Below are positions 60,318 through 64,000 of a DNA stretch of 64,000 bases, one piece after another. The translations under genes were made by a program, and so were the position numbers. The first letter of the stretch is position 1, and every line of letters starts with the position of its first letter. The notes beneath the pieces were generated by a model. That model was not told the DNA's origin. It saw nothing but the letters and a program-made list of their open reading frames with translations, and made no database searches. Origin of the DNA: UBA4421 sp028228615 (GTDB lineage Bacteria; Pseudomonadota; Gammaproteobacteria; Pseudomonadales; Azotimanducaceae); contig JAOJBS010000005.1 in NCBI GenBank assembly GCA_028228615.1, positions 50,880-114,879 on the forward strand, written 5' to 3'.

Positions 60318-60363
60318 CGCAGTACTGCTCTGAGAGCAGTACTGCTTGAAAAGCAGTGCTGCC
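60318..60363. repeat. Three 12-bp palindromes (AGCAGTACTGCT) at 17-bp spacing
   Basis: CGCAGTACTGCT (60318-60329), AGCAGTACTGCT (60335-60346) and AGCAGTGCTGCC (60352-60363) are spaced exactly 17 bp from start to start. The first two together form a perfect 27-bp odd palindrome (60319-60345) with 13-bp arms; the second and third can pair as a competing hairpin with one mismatch. It lies between the iscS stop and the ndk promoter. Confidence 0.85.
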
Positions 60364-60405
60364 AAATCGCCCGCCGACCAGATGTTACAAAAGAACCAAG
60401 GGAAA

Positions 60406-61551
60406 CTAAGCGTCGCGTAGTCGACCTACTACTTGTGCGACCTGCGCACCTGCGGATTCGACCTCACTCATCTGGGTAAAACGACCAAAACTGAAGCGCA
60501 GAGATGCATGGGCAATGTCATCAGCTAGACCCACTCCACGCAAAACATGAGACGGCTCAACGCTGGCCGAAGTACACGCAGATCCACTAGAAACCGCCAA
60601 GCCATTCAACGCAAGCATCAGAGTTTCACCGTCCACCCCAGTAAAGCCCACATTAAGGATTTGTGGTAACCCCTCCGTTGGATGAGAGTTAATGCGATGC
60701 TCAGGAATTTGACGGATATGTTTTAAAAAGCAGTCGCGCAACTGCACATACTTTGCGTGCTCTTGCGCCCTTTCAGACTGCATCAACTCGCTGGCCGCCG
60801 CTAAACCCACTATCTGATGGGTTGCCAAGGTACCCGAACGCATTCCCATTTCGTGGCCACCACCGTGAATTTGCGCCGCTAACCTGAGACCGTCGTTTCT
60901 TCGCACGTAAAGCGCGCCCATACCTTTAGGACCGTAAACTTTGTGTGCTGAGATCGAAAACAAATCAACACCTAATGCTTTGATATCAATGGGTATTTTA
61001 CCAAAACTCTGAGCTCCATCCGTGTGCGAGAGCACACCGCGACCGCGACACAGCGCAGCAATTGCCGCGATGTCATTAAGGGTCCCCAGCTCGTTATTCA
61101 CCTGCATAAGGGACACTAGCATCGTGTCATCTCGCAGCGCAGCCGCAACTTTGTCGACACTGACCTGTCCGTATTCATCCGGTGCCAGATAGGTAACCTC
61201 AAAGCCGTCACGCTCTAAATACCCACAGCAATCGAGAACGGCTTTATGTTCGATAGAGCTGGTCACAATGTGGCGGCGGCTTGATTGATGAGCAGCGCCC
61301 TTTATCGCTAGATTATTCGACTCAGTAGCGCCTGATGTCCAGACGATTTCTCGGGGATCTGCGCCTAGAGCCGCAGCAATCTGAACCCTCGACTCCTCTA
61401 CCGCCTCTTCAGCCTGCCATCCATATACATGTGAACGGGACGCAGGATTACCAAACACCCCGGCCATGGTCATATGTTCACTCATAATCTGAGCGACTCG
61501 CGGATCTACAGGCGTTGAAGCTGCGTAATCAAGATAAATTGGATCAGTCAT
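60406..61551 (-). CDS. iscS: Cysteine desulfurase (IscS type)
   Basis: A PLP enzyme that takes sulfur from cysteine. Visible are YLDYAASTPVDPRV at the start, TSGATESNNLAIKG, the PLP lysine in SAHKVYGPKG, and the catalytic loop SSGSACTSASVEPSHVLRG. The group I, IscS-like loop identifies it. The 381 residues end at VGRLRDA, where the longer E. coli-type protein continues by about 23 residues that contact IscU. The isc partner genes are absent here. Confidence 0.92.
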   Translation of the reverse strand: MTDPIYLDYAASTPVDPRVAQIMSEHMTMAGVFGNPASRSHVYGWQAEEAVEESRVQIAAALGADPREIVWTSGATESNNLAIKGAAHQSSRRHIVTSSIEHKAVLDCCGYLERDGFEVTYLAPDEYGQVSVDKVAAALRDDTMLVSLMQVNNELGTLNDIAAIAALCRGRGVLSHTDGAQSFGKIPIDIKALGVDLFSISAHKVYGPKGMGALYVRRNDGLRLAAQIHGGGHEMGMRSGTLATHQIVGLAAASELMQSERAQEHAKYVQLRDCFLKHIRQIPEHRINSHPTEGLPQILNVGFTGVDGETLMLALNGLAVSSGSACTSASVEPSHVLRGVGLADDIAHASLRFSFGRFTQMSEVESAGAQVAQVVGRLRDA

Positions 61552-61828
61552 CTAATAAGCGTCTTTGTTCTCTGTGAGAGTAAAAATTTAAGCAAAAATA
61601 TGAGCAACAACATTAGAGCAGGTTTTGTGATCAGAATTGGCAAAAGATTCCGCCGCATCGCTGCAGCATGATAGGCATATTATCTAGTCTTTCGGTGAAT
61701 AACCAAAAAACTTAAAAGCATTGATGTTTTGCAGACTGCCAGCTGCTAAGGGCTGCGCGTTGCCGCGAAAGCCAGAAAAATTAAACAAAAAAGGCCAAAA
61801 GCCCGAAACTGCAACCCGATGCGAGCAA
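61552..61828. other. Intergenic region between parA-like gene and iscS
   Basis: These 277 bp hold no supported ORF. A T-rich stretch follows the parA-like stop on the minus strand (near 61780-61795), but its flanking bases do not form a good stem. In most gammaproteobacteria iscR would lie here. Confidence 0.5.
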
Positions 61829-62569
61829 TCAGTTAGCTATTGGCGCAATTGGGGCAACGGCAGAAGGCACAGCCCGAAGACCCATGCGGGTGGGTAGCGC
61901 ACGCACATTAGTAACATCATTTAAGGTGCTGTCTAACCAGCTATTGAGCTCTTTCCAAGCACCAACGTCTTTGCGCACCTGCCACAATGGCATTTCGTTT
62001 ATACCCATACCCAATTCAGCACTACGGGTGTAGTTCTGCGAATCTCTAAAAGTCGCGACTAAAGGAATATCTAAGCTGCGAAGAAACCGCTCCAAACGAG
62101 CATAAACCCTTGTGTTTGCACGCACTCTATTGGCAATAATGCCAATACGCCGTTGCGTCATATCGGATTTGGTAGTCAAAAGAAGGTCCGCAATACAATT
62201 CACTGCCGCATGAATATCTATATCAGAAGGCATTACAGGAATGAGAATGGCGTCTGCGCCACGGCTTGTGGCAGCCAATCCGTTTTTATCTAGACCTGCA
62301 GGTGTATCGACAATAAGCGGATTAGTGCCCTCAGGGGGTTGCAACTGCCATGCCCTTGTCATGGTCGACTTCTTTTCGTAACCAGCAATTCCATGAATCT
62401 CCGGCAAGTAGGCCGGGCGATTTTGCAACCAGCGCATACTAGAGCCTTGAGGATCCAGATCTAATATCGCTGGATTCTGGCCCTTCAACGCAAGATTTGC
62501 TGCCAAATTCACCGCTAAAGTAGATTTACCAGAGCCGCCTTTTGAATTAATGATTACTACTGTTTTCAT
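61829..62569 (-). CDS. Orphan ParA-family ATPase
   Basis: The deviant Walker A NSKGGSGKSTLAVNLA is at residues 8-23, followed by LDLDPQGSSMRWL (A' motif) and VDTPAG (Walker B). The 246 residues have no extra domain. No parB, parS or McdB-like partner adjoins it, so the cargo is unknown: chromosome, protein cluster or other structure. It occupies the place of iscR between trmJ and iscS. Confidence 0.85.
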   Translation of the reverse strand: MKTVVIINSKGGSGKSTLAVNLAANLALKGQNPAILDLDPQGSSMRWLQNRPAYLPEIHGIAGYEKKSTMTRAWQLQPPEGTNPLIVDTPAGLDKNGLAATSRGADAILIPVMPSDIDIHAAVNCIADLLLTTKSDMTQRRIGIIANRVRANTRVYARLERFLRSLDIPLVATFRDSQNYTRSAELGMGINEMPLWQVRKDVGAWKELNSWLDSTLNDVTNVRALPTRMGLRAVPSAVAPIAPIAN

Positions 62570-62666
62570 AATTTATAGTTCAACCCGTACAGGAAAATAT
62601 TGCAAGCCCGAAGTAAACGCCAAATTTACCTGTTTTTTTGTCCGGTGCCGGGTACTAACCTTCTAT

Positions 62667-63476
62667 CTAAAAATCAGACCGATCATCCGACTGCTGAACC
62701 ACAGTCGCTGCAAAATGTTTTAAGGCGCCGCGCATAATTTGCACTTCCGTTTCATCTAACTGATGGCGCATAAACATCCGCCTTAAGCGAGTCAGCGTAT
62801 GGCCAGGATTACCAGCCTTGATAAAACCGCTGGCCACCAAAGCCTCTTCCCAATGCACCATGAGGGCATCAAACTGCTCAACCGTTGCAGGGTCCTTATC
62901 CCAAATTCGCGTCCCGAGCGCAGAGGCTTCCAAACGCTCCCCGTCCTTCGCCAAATCTTTTACCGAATTACTGGCCGCCCCGTCCGGCGCTTGGAGCTGA
63001 TGCTGAAAAATTTCATAGCACACCACCTGCACCGCCATGGCCAAGTTCAGCGAACCGTAAATGTCTGACGAGGGAATTTGCATATGTACATGACAGCTTT
63101 GTAATTCTTCGTTACTTAGCCCACTGTCTTCACGACCGAACAAAATGGCTATATCAGTATCACCGGGCTGCTCAGCGAGCACACCTCCTAATTCTTTGGC
63201 GCTGATTACCGGCCAAGGAATGGAGCGCATCCGCGTACTGGTACCGACCACAAACCGGCACCCTTCTAAAGCTGTAGCTAAATCGTCGGCTACCGTGGCT
63301 GAATCTAAGACGTCCATCGCACCGGCAGCACGCCAATCTGCCTGAGGGTCTGGATAGCGTCCGGGATTGACCAAAACCAACCGCTGCATACCCATAGTTT
63401 TCATCGCCCGAGCTGCACCGCCAATATTCCCGGGATGACTGGGTTCAACCAATACAATTCTTATTCTGTCTAACAC
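62667..63476 (-). CDS. trmJ: tRNA (cytidine/uridine-2'-O-)-methyltransferase TrmJ
   Basis: TrmJ methylates the 2'-hydroxyl at position 32 of several tRNAs. The SPOUT motifs IRIVLVEPSHPGNIGGAARAMKTMG, ILFGREDSGLSNEEL and IPSSDIYGSLNLAMAVQVV are clear. The GTG at 63476 with GAGGA upstream gives the family start; the frame is open to an ATG at 63524. The product is 269 residues. It is divergent from suhB, as in E. coli. Confidence 0.94.
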   Translation of the reverse strand: MLDRIRIVLVEPSHPGNIGGAARAMKTMGMQRLVLVNPGRYPDPQADWRAAGAMDVLDSATVADDLATALEGCRFVVGTSTRMRSIPWPVISAKELGGVLAEQPGDTDIAILFGREDSGLSNEELQSCHVHMQIPSSDIYGSLNLAMAVQVVCYEIFQHQLQAPDGAASNSVKDLAKDGERLEASALGTRIWDKDPATVEQFDALMVHWEEALVASGFIKAGNPGHTLTRLRRMFMRHQLDETEVQIMRGALKHFAATVVQQSDDRSDF

Positions 63477-63563
63477 GATATCCTCATAGTTTAGTTTGGC
63501 ATGTTGGCCTTCAGGCATTAGCATAGCGCCCGCTTATTCACCCTCATTCTGGACCCAATAATT

Positions 63564-64000
63564 ATGCAACCGATGGCCAATATCGCCCTTCGCGCGGCCC
63601 GCAAGGCAGCCGACTACATTTCTCGCTCAATAGACAGGCCAGATGAATTTGAGGTGGAGTCTAAAGGACGCAACGATTTTGTCTCTAATATCGACCGCAT
63701 GGCTGAATCTATAATCATAGAACAGATACGAGAAACTTACCCTGACCACAGCATTTTGGCGGAAGAAAGCGGGTCTATACAGGGCAATAGCGAATTTACT
63801 TGGATAATTGATCCGTTAGACGGCACGCTCAACTTTCTGCAAGGGATCCCCCACTTCAGCGTGTCGATTGGCATAATGAAGGGCCTGCATCACGAACATG
63901 GGGTAATTGTAGATCCGGTCCGCGGCGATGAATTTGTCGCCAGCAGAGGTTCAGGTGCGCAACTCAATGGCAAGCGTATTCGCGTAAGCACGCGCGCAAA
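63564..64000 (+). CDS. suhB: Inositol monophosphatase family protein SuhB (partial, runs off right edge)
   Basis: The first 145 codons are present. Motifs of the IMPase fold are clear: KGRNDFVSNIDRMAE, LAEESG and WIIDPLDGTLNFLQGIPHFS, the metal-binding set. SuhB also associates with transcription complexes on ribosomal RNA operons in E. coli. The ATG at 63564 begins the frame; the C-terminus lies outside the window. Confidence 0.93.
   Translation, partial: MQPMANIALRAARKAADYISRSIDRPDEFEVESKGRNDFVSNIDRMAESIIIEQIRETYPDHSILAEESGSIQGNSEFTWIIDPLDGTLNFLQGIPHFSVSIGIMKGLHHEHGVIVDPVRGDEFVASRGSGAQLNGKRIRVSTRA

Noticed and set aside
61829..62569. Plasmid or phage partition module
   Set aside because: No parB, replication gene, integrase or attachment site adjoins it and both flanks are core chromosomal genes.

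Overview
The window is chromosomal DNA from a gammaproteobacterium, most likely a marine, Cellvibrionales- or OMG-like lineage. This rests on gene content and order, not on a tree. The order nadB / sdhE-ygfX / ygfZ, the series xerD-dsbC-hom-recJ-prfB-lysS, rpsP-rimM-trmD-rplS, ffh-ypjD-corC, trmJ-iscS-ndk-rlmN-rodZ-hisS-yfgM-bamB-der and guaB-guaA are all gammaproteobacterial core neighbourhoods. The TonB receptor has the signal peptide and plug start usual in marine gammaproteobacteria. No tRNA, rRNA, CRISPR array, insertion sequence or prophage was seen.

Layout. Positions 1-4.5 kb: end of the envelope-stress region (mucD partial, rseC), nadB, ygfX/sdhE and ygfZ. 4.6-16.9 kb: a long minus-strand housekeeping block (hydroxyisobutyryl-CoA hydrolase-like, ung, lysS, prfB with its programmed frameshift, recJ, hom, dsbC, xerD, rplS-trmD-rimM-rpsP). 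17-21 kb: ffh, divergent from ypjD and a CorC-type CBS transporter. 21-30 kb: leuA, purT, gamma-carbonic anhydrase, a NUDIX hydrolase, purL, tadA. 30-46 kb: the accessory part (two methyltransferases, EamA transporter, hotdog dehydratase, acyl-CoA dehydrogenase, rbgA-like GTPase, short asparaginase, a frame-broken GST-like gene, an MlrC/M81 peptidase facing a D-amino-acid-type FAD oxidase, a TonB receptor, and a PadR regulator divergent from a nitronate monooxygenase). 46-64 kb: guaA, guaB, xseA, an M23 peptidase, then der-bamB-yfgM-hisS-rodZ-rlmN-ndk-iscS-parA-trmJ, and suhB running off the right edge.

The most interesting signals are absences and small non-coding structures. Three conserved clusters have lost members: rpoE-rseA-rseB from between nadB and rseC; iscR and iscUA-hscBA-fdx from around iscS, where an orphan ParA sits instead and IscS ends near where its IscU-contact tail would begin; and pilW and ispG from the rodZ-hisS run. 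A leucine-rich small ORF with a good promoter lies upstream of leuA and looks like a leader peptide. A promoter followed at once by an intrinsic terminator precedes ndk, and three evenly spaced 12-bp palindromes lie between iscS and ndk. Several intergenic regions carry short tandem arrays of unrelated sequence; three of them share an 11-bp period. A GST-like gene is broken twice, each time by one extra T in a homopolymer.
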